From: UMGS1124 sp045541255
GTDB lineage: Bacteria > Bacillota_I > Bacilli_A > RF39 > UBA660
Assembly (NCBI GenBank): GCA_045541255.1
Contig: JAZQIU010000006.1
Location: 62,001 to 126,000 of the forward strand
Direction: 5' to 3'
DNA: 64,000 bases
Of the stretch, positions 42,600 to 52,087 are shown one piece after another; within the stretch, counting starts at the first letter, position 1; the number at the start of each line of letters is the position of its first letter. Position numbers and translations under genes: made by a program. The notes under the pieces were generated by a model. It was not told the origin of the DNA. It searched no databases and worked only from the letters and a program-made list of their open reading frames with translations.

Positions 42600-44165
42600 T
42601 TGGATGGAATAAATGTTTTATTAGAATATTTTTTGATATTTAAAAATATTGAAATAAAGAATGAAAATAATTTACAAATTATAAAAAAGATAGATAAAAT
42701 AATTAAGGTATTAGAAAATGCTAAAAATCGTACTAAAGCAAATATTGAATATTTAACTGATTATAATTTAGTTGAAGAGTTATCTAAAAGATATGATAGT
42801 AATTTAGTTAATAGTGAATTAAATAGTAAAGTTTTAAGTGAATATGGTTTTAGTAATGAAGATGAAATAAAAACTAGTGATAAAGTTCCTAGTTATTTAA
42901 AAGAAATGTTAAATTCTAGTAAAAAGGGTATAGATAATATTTTATATGATATTATGTTAAATCTAGATAGATATAATGTTTATTTTATGAATAAGAAAAC
43001 TAAGAGTGTTGATTTACCTTTAACTAGTGATATACCTTTTGAAGAATTAGATGTTCAGTTAAAAGATGTATTATCTTATTTAGAAGTTAAAGAAGCGGAG
43101 TTAGATAAAGAGCTAGTTACAGATTTAGGAAGATATGCTGATTTAGATAAATTTAAAGAAATGGCTATTGCAATTAAAACTAGCAATGATGTTAAATTTG
43201 CTTTATTTGATAAAATACAAGATAAGAATGTTTTGGTTTCAATACTTTTACATTCAAATTTAGAAACTATTGAAACTATTGGTAAAGTATTTGAAAAATA
43301 TAAAGATAAAGTTAATAAAGTAGTTGCTGGTGTACCATCTATATTTATTAAAGATGTTGTTAGTAGCAAATGTAAGTATAACGTTTTAACTCATTATAAT
43401 AATTTTTTAGGAAATGTTGCTTTAGTTCAAGAGTATAATTTAGATTTTAAAAGTATGACAGAAAACCCTGTATTTTTGGTTAATGATCATATAAAAAACA
43501 AACAAATGATAGAACAATTAAAAAATATGGGTGTTAAAATAAATAATGTTTTAGAATATGTTGGTAATATATTAGTGATAAAACCTGATATTGTATTTAG
43601 AAATATAAATACATTAGCTTTATATGGCATAAATTTGACTGATGACAATAATAATTATGGTTATAGTTTATTAGGTATGGAAGAACTGGATATTAAGTTA
43701 GATTATTTGATAGAACAAGGTTTATGGAAAAAAAGTGATGGAATTAGATTAGATAATTTAGACTTAATTAGAGGTTTAATTATAAAAGATGATTATTTAA
43801 AGTGGAAAAATAATTTTAAATATGATAGACTAGATAGTGCTTCACTTGAAAAGTGTGAATTTTCTAATGAACCATTCGATTTAACTAAGAGAGAAATAAT
43901 ATTAGAACAATATCCTGAAGTGGCTGATATTGAATCTAAATTTTTAGTTAGTGAAGAAGATTATTATTCTGTTGGTTTTAATGTAATAAGTAGAAATAGG
44001 GTTTTGAGAAATTTATATAATTATAAGAATAAAGATAAGAGTAATTTTAAAGAAATGTTTATTAAATCTTTGGAATATAAATCTAATGTAAAAGATAGTG
44101 AAGAAGTGTTTGGTGCTATTAAGCAGCCATTAGAAATGGGTGATGAAAGTGTTAAGTTATCTTAA
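42600..44165 (+). CDS. Unrecognised helical-repeat protein, second gene of the cassette
   Basis: 521 residues from TTG 42600 after AGGAGGGGATAA. It is soluble and nearly all helical. The stretch around 290-350 (NPVFLVNDHIKNKQMIEQL, then KNMGVKINNVLEYVGNILV and KPDIVFRNINTLALYGI) has helix-turn-helix spacing reminiscent of mTERF-type repeats ('P-x-x-L ... L-x-x-x-G-V'). That likeness is suggestive only. The last 26 bases overlap the third gene, so the products are probably made in fixed proportion. Function unknown. Confidence 0.6.
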   Translation: MDGINVLLEYFLIFKNIEIKNENNLQIIKKIDKIIKVLENAKNRTKANIEYLTDYNLVEELSKRYDSNLVNSELNSKVLSEYGFSNEDEIKTSDKVPSYLKEMLNSSKKGIDNILYDIMLNLDRYNVYFMNKKTKSVDLPLTSDIPFEELDVQLKDVLSYLEVKEAELDKELVTDLGRYADLDKFKEMAIAIKTSNDVKFALFDKIQDKNVLVSILLHSNLETIETIGKVFEKYKDKVNKVVAGVPSIFIKDVVSSKCKYNVLTHYNNFLGNVALVQEYNLDFKSMTENPVFLVNDHIKNKQMIEQLKNMGVKINNVLEYVGNILVIKPDIVFRNINTLALYGINLTDDNNNYGYSLLGMEELDIKLDYLIEQGLWKKSDGIRLDNLDLIRGLIIKDDYLKWKNNFKYDRLDSASLEKCEFSNEPFDLTKREIILEQYPEVADIESKFLVSEEDYYSVGFNVISRNRVLRNLYNYKNKDKSNFKEMFIKSLEYKSNVKDSEEVFGAIKQPLEMGDESVKLS

Positions 44166-44445
44166 AGATTATAATTTAACAGATGATCAAATAAAAGATA
44201 TAATTAATACTTATGATAATGAACTTTTAAAAAGTTTAAGTTTTTCAAAGAAAAATGTTAAAGAAATAATAAAATATTTATTAGAATTTGGTGTTGAAGA
44301 TATATATAATGTAATTAAAAGACGTATTGATTTATTCTTCTTACCAGTAACTTTAGTAAAACAAAATTTTACTAAATTAGATAAAAATATGCTTGTTTAT
44401 TTATTAAATAATTCTATTGATGATTTAATAAATTATAATATTTGA
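44140..44445 (+). CDS. Unrecognised small helical protein, third gene of the cassette
   Basis: 101 residues, overlapping the end of the preceding gene. Its helical unit (SFSKKNVKEIIKYLLEFGV, then EDIYNVIKRRIDLFFLP) has the same 'L-x-x-x-G-V ... R-x-D-L' flavour as the repeat region of gene two, so it could be a stand-alone repeat or a detached C-terminal part. ATG 44140 or 44143 could start it. A clear terminator follows, ending the cassette. Confidence 0.55.
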   Translation: MMKVLSYLKDYNLTDDQIKDIINTYDNELLKSLSFSKKNVKEIIKYLLEFGVEDIYNVIKRRIDLFFLPVTLVKQNFTKLDKNMLVYLLNNSIDDLINYNI

Positions 44446-44446
44446 G

Positions 44447-44471
44447 TAACTACTTTTGTAGTTATTTTTTT
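44447..44471 (+). terminator. Intrinsic terminator after the three-gene cassette
   Basis: TAACTAC-TTTT-GTAGTTA hairpin followed by seven T. Confidence 0.85.
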
Positions 44472-44531
44472 GTTAAAAAACATTTAAAGAGACAGTAAAT
44501 TTTGATATAATAATTATTAGTGAGGTAGAAT

Positions 44532-46610
44532 ATGGAATTACTAGATAATTTAAATAAACAACAAATAGAAGCGGTTAAACATATAGATGGTCCATGTTTA
44601 GTAATGGCTGGTGCAGGAAGTGGTAAAACTAAGGTTTTAACTACTAGAATTGCATATTTAATTGAAAATGGTGTTAGAGATTATAATATACTAGCTATTA
44701 CATTTACTAATAAAGCTGCTAAAGAAATGAGAGAAAGAGTTAATAATATTGTTGGTGAAATTAATTCTTTTATTGGTACCTTCCATTCATTTGGATTAAG
44801 AATAATTAGAGAAAACTATATGTATTTAGGTTTAGATAAAAACTTTACTATTATAGATAGTGATGATGTATTAAGTATTATAAAAAAGATATTAAAAGAT
44901 AAGAATTTAGATCCTAAACATTATAGTCCTTATTATATAAGAAATAAGATTAGTTTTATTAAAAGTCAAATGTTAAGTGATATAGAAATAGAAAAATATT
45001 TTAATACTGAAATAGATTTAGTGGTTAAAGATGTTTATTATTTATATCAAGATAAGATGGTAAAGAATAATTCAATAGATTTTGATGATTTAATAAGTAA
45101 ACCAGTTGAGTTATTTAGAAATCATAGGGAAATTTTAGAGCATTATCAAGAAAAATTTAAATATATTTTAATAGATGAATACCAAGATACAAATCCAGTG
45201 CAATATAAATTAAGTACTATGCTTGCTAATAAACATAAAAATATATTTGTAGTTGGTGATATGAATCAAAGTATTTATGCATTTAGACAAGCAGATTATA
45301 GAAATATATTAAATTTTGAAAGAGATTATGAAGATTGTAAAGTTATAAAGTTAGAAGAAAATTATCGAAGTACTAATAATATATTAAATGCTGCTAACTC
45401 TGTAATAAAAAATAATAAAGAGAGAAAAGATTTGAATTTATGGAGTGAAAAAGGTGACGGTTTAAAAATAAAATATATGAGAGCCTATGACGAAAAACAT
45501 GAAATAAAACTTGTTATCGAAGAGATTAATAAGTTGTTAGATGAAGGTTATAAGAGAAGTGAAATAGGTATTTTATATAGAACTAATGCTCAGTCTCGTG
45601 TAGTTGAAGAAGGATTTTTAAATAAAGGTATTCCTTATAAAGTTGTAGGTAGTTATTATTTCTATAACAGAAAAGAAATTAAAGATTTAATTAGTTATTT
45701 AAGATTAATTTATAATAATCATGATGAAATAAGTTTAAGACGTATTATTAATGTACCTAAAAGAGGTATAGGAGATAGTGCTATAAAGAATATAGAAAAT
45801 ATTAGTAATGTAGAAGGTATAAGTATGTTTGATGCTTTGAGTACCAAAAAAGAATTAGATTTTAAAAATATGATTCTTGATTTAGTTGAAAAGTCTCAAA
45901 ATATGAGTTTAACAGAATTAATTGATGTAGTATTAGATGTTACTGGTATGAAAGAAGAGTTAGAAAACGATAAAACATTGGAAAATGAATTAAGATTAGA
46001 TAACTTAATGGAATTTAAGAGTATAACAGCATCTTTTGAAGAAAGAACAGGCTTAATCAATTTAGGTGATTTCTTAGAAGAAATTAGTTTGATAGCCGAC
46101 ATTTCTAATCATAAAGAAGATAATGATGAAGTTACATTAATGACAATACATAGTGCTAAAGGATTGGAATTTGATGTTGTTTTCTTAGTAGGTATGGAAG
46201 AAGGTATATTTCCACATACTATGAGTTTAATGGAAAATGGAATAGAAGAAGAAAGACGTTTATGTTATGTGGGTATAACTCGTGCGAGAGAAAGATTATA
46301 TTTAACAAATACTAAGCGTAGAATGCTATATGGGAAAGATACTATGAATATGCCTAGTAGATTTATTGATGAAATAGATTCTAATTGTTTAGAAGAAGCT
46401 GAAAGTGGAGTTAAAATACAAGAAAAAATTGATACTAAGAAAATGTATAATAAGACAGAAAATGCTGAAATTAAAATAGGTGATATAATAAGTCACGATA
46501 CATTAGGAACTGGTGTTGTTGTAAATATGAATGGTGACTTGATAGATGTAGCATTTAAAACAGGTGTTAAAAAATTAATGAAAAATCATAAAAGTATAAC
46601 TAAATTATAG
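44532..46610 (+). CDS. pcrA: DNA helicase PcrA (UvrD/Rep family)
   Basis: 3'-5' superfamily 1A helicase for repair and removal of RecA or transcription obstacles. 692 residues. Motifs in order: Q-motif LNKQQIEAV, motif I AGAGSGKT, TFTNKAAKEM, motif II IDEYQDTN, motif III VGDMNQSIYAFR, motif IV-VI including YRTNAQSRV, TIHSAKGLEFDVVFLVG and YVGITRARERL. The C-terminal Tudor-like RNA-polymerase-binding module is visible (IGDIISHDTLGTGVVV). A nucleotidyltransferase and ligA follow; pcrA-ligA proximity is typical of Bacillota. Confidence 0.96.
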   Translation: MELLDNLNKQQIEAVKHIDGPCLVMAGAGSGKTKVLTTRIAYLIENGVRDYNILAITFTNKAAKEMRERVNNIVGEINSFIGTFHSFGLRIIRENYMYLGLDKNFTIIDSDDVLSIIKKILKDKNLDPKHYSPYYIRNKISFIKSQMLSDIEIEKYFNTEIDLVVKDVYYLYQDKMVKNNSIDFDDLISKPVELFRNHREILEHYQEKFKYILIDEYQDTNPVQYKLSTMLANKHKNIFVVGDMNQSIYAFRQADYRNILNFERDYEDCKVIKLEENYRSTNNILNAANSVIKNNKERKDLNLWSEKGDGLKIKYMRAYDEKHEIKLVIEEINKLLDEGYKRSEIGILYRTNAQSRVVEEGFLNKGIPYKVVGSYYFYNRKEIKDLISYLRLIYNNHDEISLRRIINVPKRGIGDSAIKNIENISNVEGISMFDALSTKKELDFKNMILDLVEKSQNMSLTELIDVVLDVTGMKEELENDKTLENELRLDNLMEFKSITASFEERTGLINLGDFLEEISLIADISNHKEDNDEVTLMTIHSAKGLEFDVVFLVGMEEGIFPHTMSLMENGIEEERRLCYVGITRARERLYLTNTKRRMLYGKDTMNMPSRFIDEIDSNCLEEAESGVKIQEKIDTKKMYNKTENAEIKIGDIISHDTLGTGVVVNMNGDLIDVAFKTGVKKLMKNHKSITKL

Positions 46611-46621
46611 GAGGGATAGTT

Positions 46622-47506
46622 ATGACATTATTAATTTTAGCTGCTGGTATGGGTAGCAGATTTGGTGGTTTAAAACAAATGGAACCAATGGGGCCAAATG
46701 ATGAGTTCATTATAGATTATTCTGTATATGATGCAAAGATGGTTGGATTTAATAAAATTGTTTTTGTTATCAAAGAAGAGATGTATGATGAATTTAAGAA
46801 AACTATAGGTAGTAGAGTAGAAGGAAAAATTGAGGTAGAATATGTTTTCCAAAAGAGCGAAAATATACCTATTGATAAACAATTCAATAGAGTTAAACCT
46901 TGGGGAACAGGGCATGCTATATTAGCAGCTAAAGATGTTATTGATGAAAATTTTGCTATAATAAATGCGGATGATTTTTATGGCAGAGATGCATTTAAAA
47001 AAGCTTATGATTTTTTACAAATTGCTAATGATAAAAACTTTGGTTTAATTGGTTATAGAGCTCAAAATACTTTAACTGAAAACGGTAGTGTTAAACGTGG
47101 AGTATGTGAATTAGATAATGGTAAATTAGTTAGAATAAATGAAAGTAGTATCGAAAAAGATGGAGATCACATTCATTGTGTTTCTTTATTAAATGGAAGT
47201 GAATATGATATAGAATTAAGTAGATTAGTATCTATGAATATGCTACTATTTACTCCTAAAATTTTTGAATATTTAGAGAGTGATTTTTTAGAATTTTTTG
47301 ATAATATTAAAGACGAAGAAAAAGATGAATTTTTAATACCTGAAGTTATTAGTAATCATATTAAAAATGGTGATATAACTGTTGATGTAATTGAAACTAG
47401 TAGTGTTTGGTATGGAGTAACATATAAAGAAGATAAGGATAGTGTTAAAAACGCTATAAAAACTTTGATAGATAGAAATGAATATAAAGAAAATTTATGG
47501 AGTTAA
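46622..47506 (+). CDS. Sugar-phosphate nucleotidyltransferase family protein
   Basis: 294 residues of the NTP-transferase (Rossmann-like) fold. Nucleotide-binding signature LAAGMGSRFGGLKQM at the N-terminus; the metal-binding Asp is in AIINADDFYGRDAF; GTGHAILAAKD resembles the base- and sugar-binding loop. AGGAGGG precedes the ATG, 11 bases after pcrA, so it is inserted between pcrA and ligA. The pairing with a NahK-like sugar kinase at 16081 suggests UDP-N-acetylhexosamine salvage, but a different sugar or nucleotide is possible. Its end comes five bases before ligA. Confidence 0.78.
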   Translation: MTLLILAAGMGSRFGGLKQMEPMGPNDEFIIDYSVYDAKMVGFNKIVFVIKEEMYDEFKKTIGSRVEGKIEVEYVFQKSENIPIDKQFNRVKPWGTGHAILAAKDVIDENFAIINADDFYGRDAFKKAYDFLQIANDKNFGLIGYRAQNTLTENGSVKRGVCELDNGKLVRINESSIEKDGDHIHCVSLLNGSEYDIELSRLVSMNMLLFTPKIFEYLESDFLEFFDNIKDEEKDEFLIPEVISNHIKNGDITVDVIETSSVWYGVTYKEDKDSVKNAIKTLIDRNEYKENLWS

Positions 47507-47510
47507 TTCT

Positions 47511-49496
47511 ATGAAAAAAAGATATGATGAGTTAGTTGAAATAATTAATAAGGCCAATTATGAATATTATGTTTTAGATAATCCAACAATAACTGATCAA
47601 GAATTTGATAAATATTTAAGAGAGTTAGTAGATTTAGAAAAAGAATATCCTGAATATGCAAGGGAAGATAGTCCAACAAATAAAATTGGTGGGGAAGTTA
47701 TTGAAGGTTTTAAAAAAATAATACATGATAAACCTATGCTAAGTTTAAGCAATGTATTTAATGAATCGGAAATAATTGATTTTGATAATAGGATTATCAA
47801 AGAAGGATTTCATCCAAGTTATGTTTGTGAATTAAAAATAGATGGATTATCTGTTTCATTAAAGTATAAAAATGGTGTTTTTGTTAGCGCTGCAACACGA
47901 GGTGATGGTGTAGTAGGAGAAGATATTACTCATAATGTTAAAACTATTAAATCAATTCCTTTAAAATTAAATAAAGATATAGATATTGAAGTTCGTGGAG
48001 AAATATTTATGTCTAAAAAAGTGTTAGAGGAAATAAATAAATTAAGAAGCGAGCAAGGATTGCCTTTATTACAAAATTGTAGAAATGCTGCTGCTGGGTC
48101 TATAAGACAATTAGATAGTAAAGTTGCTAGCCAAAGAAAATTAGATGCTTTTATATATCATTTACCGAATCCTGAAGATTATGGTATAAGTACTCATATG
48201 GAAGCATTAGAATTTATGAAGTCTTTAGGATTTAAAACTAATCCTAATAATAAATTAGTAAATAATGTTAATGGTATAATAGATTTTATTGTTGATAAAA
48301 CTGAACTAAGAGAGAATCTACCATATGACATTGATGGAGTTGTTATAAAAGTCAATGATTTAGCTATACAAAAATCATTAGGTTTTACTGCAAAATATCC
48401 AAAATGGGCTACAGCGTATAAATTTCCTGCACAAGAAGTTTTAACTAAGTTAACAGATATAATTTTTACTGTTGGTAGAACTGGACAAATTACTCCAAAC
48501 GCTGTATTAGAACCAGCAATTGTACAAGGAAGTACAATTAGAAGGGCAACGTTACATAATGAACAATATGTATTAGAAAAAGATTTAAAAATTGGAGATA
48601 TTGTAAGTATAAGAAAAGCAGGAGATGTTATTCCCGAAGTTGTAAGATGTCTTCCAGAAAGACGTAATGGAACTGAAAAAGATTTTGTTATGATACATAA
48701 TTGTCCTATTTGTGATAGTGAGCTTGTTTTAAGTAAAACAGGTATAGATTATTTTTGTAACAATGAATTATGCCCTAAACGTAATATTGAAAGTTTAATA
48801 CATTTTGTTAGTAGGAAAGCGATGAATATTGATGGTTTAGGGGACAGAATAATTGAAGATTTTTATAATTTAGGTTTAATAAAGAAAATCGAAGATATTT
48901 ATAATTTAGATATTCGAAAAAAAGAATTAGTAGAATTAGAAGGTTTTGGAGAAAAAAGTATTAGTAATTTGTTAGAGAGTATAAAGGTAAGTAAAGAGAA
49001 TAGTCTAGAAAGATTAATATTTGCTTTAGGTATAAGTGGTATAGGTGAGAAGAATGCTAAGATTCTTGCTAAATGTTATCAAAACATTGATAATTTAATT
49101 AATGCGACTTTCGATGAATTAACTAATATAAATGATATTGGTCCAATACTTGCTAAAAATATATGTGAATTCTTTAATAATGTTGAAAATATAAGACTTA
49201 TTAACAATTTGAAAGAAATTGGTATAAATGTAGAATATCTAGGAGAAAAAGTTGTTGAAAACTCTAATTTTATTAACAAAAAGTTTGTAGTTACTGGTAC
49301 TCTTTCTAAATATGGAAGAGATGAAGTTAAAACTATTATAGAAAATAATGGCGGTTCTACAAGTACTTCAGTTAGTAAAAATACTGATGTTGTTATTGTT
49401 GGAGAAAATCCTGGTAGCAAATACGATAAAGCAATGGAATTACAAATAGAAATTTGGAGTGAACAAAAATTAGATGAGATGCTAAATAATATTTAG
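47511..49496 (+). CDS. ligA: NAD-dependent DNA ligase LigA
   Basis: Joins Okazaki fragments. 661 residues from ATG 47511 after GGAG; the upstream in-frame ATG at 47478 lies within the preceding gene. Domains: Ia (YYVLDNPTITDQEFD), adenylation with the AMP-accepting Lys in CELKIDGLSVSLKY, OB-fold, four-Cys zinc finger (CPIC...CNNELC), helix-hairpin-helix repeats (LEGFGEKSISNL, GISGIGEKNAKIL) and a C-terminal BRCT domain (FVVTGTLSKYGRDEVK). Confidence 0.97.
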   Translation: MKKRYDELVEIINKANYEYYVLDNPTITDQEFDKYLRELVDLEKEYPEYAREDSPTNKIGGEVIEGFKKIIHDKPMLSLSNVFNESEIIDFDNRIIKEGFHPSYVCELKIDGLSVSLKYKNGVFVSAATRGDGVVGEDITHNVKTIKSIPLKLNKDIDIEVRGEIFMSKKVLEEINKLRSEQGLPLLQNCRNAAAGSIRQLDSKVASQRKLDAFIYHLPNPEDYGISTHMEALEFMKSLGFKTNPNNKLVNNVNGIIDFIVDKTELRENLPYDIDGVVIKVNDLAIQKSLGFTAKYPKWATAYKFPAQEVLTKLTDIIFTVGRTGQITPNAVLEPAIVQGSTIRRATLHNEQYVLEKDLKIGDIVSIRKAGDVIPEVVRCLPERRNGTEKDFVMIHNCPICDSELVLSKTGIDYFCNNELCPKRNIESLIHFVSRKAMNIDGLGDRIIEDFYNLGLIKKIEDIYNLDIRKKELVELEGFGEKSISNLLESIKVSKENSLERLIFALGISGIGEKNAKILAKCYQNIDNLINATFDELTNINDIGPILAKNICEFFNNVENIRLINNLKEIGINVEYLGEKVVENSNFINKKFVVTGTLSKYGRDEVKTIIENNGGSTSTSVSKNTDVVIVGENPGSKYDKAMELQIEIWSEQKLDEMLNNI

Positions 49497-49574
49497 TGTC
49501 TTTTTTATATGTATTTTATAAATTGATAAGTTATAAATATTATTGTATAATGTAAGTATTAAAGAGGTGGAATA

Positions 49575-50051
49575 ATGTTTAAGAAATTAAAGTCTTTTTA
49601 TAAGAATAATAGAGTATATTCTATATTAATGATTATATCTATTATTTGTATAGTTGCTATATTGGTTGGTGTTGTTCTATATTTTTTAGGACAAACTAGT
49701 AAAGATAAATATGGTAATAGATTAGAGGGAATAGAAAAAGTTGAAATAAAAGAAAGTAAATTGAATGAAATAGAAAATAAGATAACTGAAAATGAGTTAG
49801 TTAAGAGTACTGAAGTTGTTATAAAAGGGAAATTAGTTTATATAACAATTACTCTTAATACAGGAACTCATGCTGATGCTGAATCTTTAGCTCAAACTTC
49901 TTTAGAATTATTTAGTGAAGAAGAAAAAGCTTTTTATGATATTCAATATATTGTAGATAATAAAGATGAAAAAATAGAAGAAAATTTTCCAGTAATGGGA
50001 TATATTAAAGCTGGGAATTCAGTTATTAAATGGACTAATTATGTTCAATAG
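49575..50051 (+). CDS. Single-pass membrane protein, unknown function
   Basis: 158 residues: short basic cytoplasmic N-terminus, one membrane segment (about 17-39), then about 115 extracytoplasmic residues. The soluble part alternates strand and helix (EKVEIKESKLNEIENKI, VVIKGKLVYITITLNTGT, HADAESLAQTSLELFSEEE), loosely like the Gly/Thr-rich asparagine/alpha-beta modules of sporulation lipoproteins, but I cannot name a family. GAGGTGG precedes the ATG. It lies nine bases upstream of a membrane sensor gene, so they are likely co-transcribed. Confidence 0.6.
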   Translation: MFKKLKSFYKNNRVYSILMIISIICIVAILVGVVLYFLGQTSKDKYGNRLEGIEKVEIKESKLNEIENKITENELVKSTEVVIKGKLVYITITLNTGTHADAESLAQTSLELFSEEEKAFYDIQYIVDNKDEKIEENFPVMGYIKAGNSVIKWTNYVQ

Positions 50052-50059
50052 GTGATATT

Positions 50060-52087
50060 ATGAAAATGAAAAAGATAGTAATTATTTCGATAGTTTCAGT
50101 ATTGTTGTTGGGTGGAATTATATTTGGTTTTTATAAATTATTTAAAGATGAAAATAGTTTGACAATTGCTGAAAAAACTTGGATAAGCAATAATAAAAAT
50201 AGTGTTTATACAATAAATGTTCCAAATGATATAAATGTTTTTGGAAAGAATGGTGCGGGAGTATTCTTTGATTTTATTAATTCTTTAGATGAAGAATTAA
50301 GTTTAAAATTAAATAGTTCAGTATATTCAATTAATTCTACTAATGATGCTTTAGGATTTAATGTGGATACTAGTTATAATAGTAGAGATTTGTTAGTATA
50401 TATGGATTATTTTGTTTTAATTAGTAAAGATAAAAATAGTGTAGTTAATTTAGATAAAATCTCTGATAAAACTATAGGTATAATTGGTAAAGATTTAAGT
50501 TATGTTAGTTCTTATTATAGTTTAAGTAATACAATAAAATCTTACGATAGTGGTGATGCGTTATTTAAAGGTTTAGAGGCTAATGAAGTTAGTTATGTTA
50601 TAGTTCCTTTAAACCAATATAAAGATACTATAGTTAGTAAATCATATAATGTTAGTTATTTCTTTAATGATGCCAAAGTATATTATTATTTACATTTAGG
50701 TAGTGACGAAACATTAAATTCAATTATTACTAAATACTATAATATTTGGATAAATGACGAATATAATAAGAGTTATAATAGAAATAATTATAATTTATTT
50801 ATAAATAGTTTAAAAATAACAGATATACAAGAAGATGAATTAACAGATAAAAGTTATATTTTTGAATATTTAGTTAATCAACCATATCAATTAATATCTA
50901 GAGGTGACTTTACTGGTGTAGTTAGTGAGTATTTAAATTCATTTACTGAGTTTAGTGATATAGAATTTGAATATGCTAAAGTTAAAAAATTTAATAATTT
51001 AAAGAATGATATTAGTAAGAAAAAAATAGATTTATATTTTAATCAATATAATTATTCTAGTAATTATTCAAAGATAAATATTAATTTTAATATAGATTAT
51101 TATTTAATTAGTAATAGAGATGTTAAGTTAAATATAGATAGTTTAAAGTCTTATAATGGTGAAATTTATGTTGAAGAAAATTCTATGCTTTATGAGTATT
51201 TAAGTAATTATAAAAATATTATTATTAAAACATATCCTAAATTAAGTAAAGTTAAAAGTTTATTAAAGAAAAATAATATTGTGTTAGTTGATAAGTTATC
51301 TTATGATAATTATTTAATTGATAATTTAAGTAATGTGCATAAATTATTAGAGGATACTGTTGATAGTAAAACATATACATTTAATTATAAAAATGGAGAA
51401 GATATATTTTATAAATTATTTAGTAGTTATGTTAATACTTTAAATCCAAAAGAAGTAGTTGATGATAGTTTAAATACTTATTTTGAGACATATGAAGCTG
51501 GTAGTAGAACAGTTAAATTAGCTAGATATATTATTATGTTAATAATTGTATTGTTAATTGGAGCATATTTATTAATTAAGTCTAAAAAAAGAATTGTTTT
51601 AAATACTAAAGTTAAAAATAATGAAAAAATTAGATATGTAGATATGTTAACTAGTTTAAAAAATAGAAATTATTTAAATGATAGAATGGAAATCTGGAAC
51701 CAAAATACTGTGTACCCTCAAGCTGTTATTGTATTAGATTTAAACAATGTTAAATATTTAAATGATACATTTGGTCATGAAGAAGGGGATAAACAAATTA
51801 AAGCTGCTGCTAATGCTTTATTTAAAACACAATTAGATAATACTGAGTTATTAAGAACTGATGGTAATGAGTTTATGATTTATTTAGTAGGTTATAGTGA
51901 AAAGCAAGTAGTTAGTTACATTAAAAAGTTATTAAAAGAATTTAAAAAATTGCCTTATGAATATGGTGTTGCAATTGGATTTAGTATGATTAATGATGAT
52001 TTGAAGTTGGTTGAAGATGCATTCAACGAAGCGATGTTAATGATGAGAAAAAATAAGAGCGCTTTTGAGGGTAATGATGATAAATAA
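50060..52087 (+). CDS. Membrane sensor with solute-binding-like domains and a degenerate GGDEF domain
   Basis: 675 residues. An N-terminal membrane segment (about 5-27) is followed by two periplasmic-binding-protein-like lobes (about 40-260 and 270-470), a second membrane segment (about 488-508) and a cytoplasmic GGDEF fold (about 525-670). The GGDEF fold keeps MLTSLKNRNYLNDR, VLDLNNVKYLNDTFGHEEGD and the signature position, but that reads DGNEF at 601-605 instead of GG(D/E)EF, and the Asp-Phe-Lys substrate site reads LNNVKY. Diguanylate cyclase activity is therefore doubtful; ligand sensing remains likely. GGTGAT precedes the ATG. Confidence 0.82.
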   Translation: MKMKKIVIISIVSVLLLGGIIFGFYKLFKDENSLTIAEKTWISNNKNSVYTINVPNDINVFGKNGAGVFFDFINSLDEELSLKLNSSVYSINSTNDALGFNVDTSYNSRDLLVYMDYFVLISKDKNSVVNLDKISDKTIGIIGKDLSYVSSYYSLSNTIKSYDSGDALFKGLEANEVSYVIVPLNQYKDTIVSKSYNVSYFFNDAKVYYYLHLGSDETLNSIITKYYNIWINDEYNKSYNRNNYNLFINSLKITDIQEDELTDKSYIFEYLVNQPYQLISRGDFTGVVSEYLNSFTEFSDIEFEYAKVKKFNNLKNDISKKKIDLYFNQYNYSSNYSKININFNIDYYLISNRDVKLNIDSLKSYNGEIYVEENSMLYEYLSNYKNIIIKTYPKLSKVKSLLKKNNIVLVDKLSYDNYLIDNLSNVHKLLEDTVDSKTYTFNYKNGEDIFYKLFSSYVNTLNPKEVVDDSLNTYFETYEAGSRTVKLARYIIMLIIVLLIGAYLLIKSKKRIVLNTKVKNNEKIRYVDMLTSLKNRNYLNDRMEIWNQNTVYPQAVIVLDLNNVKYLNDTFGHEEGDKQIKAAANALFKTQLDNTELLRTDGNEFMIYLVGYSEKQVVSYIKKLLKEFKKLPYEYGVAIGFSMINDDLKLVEDAFNEAMLMMRKNKSAFEGNDDK

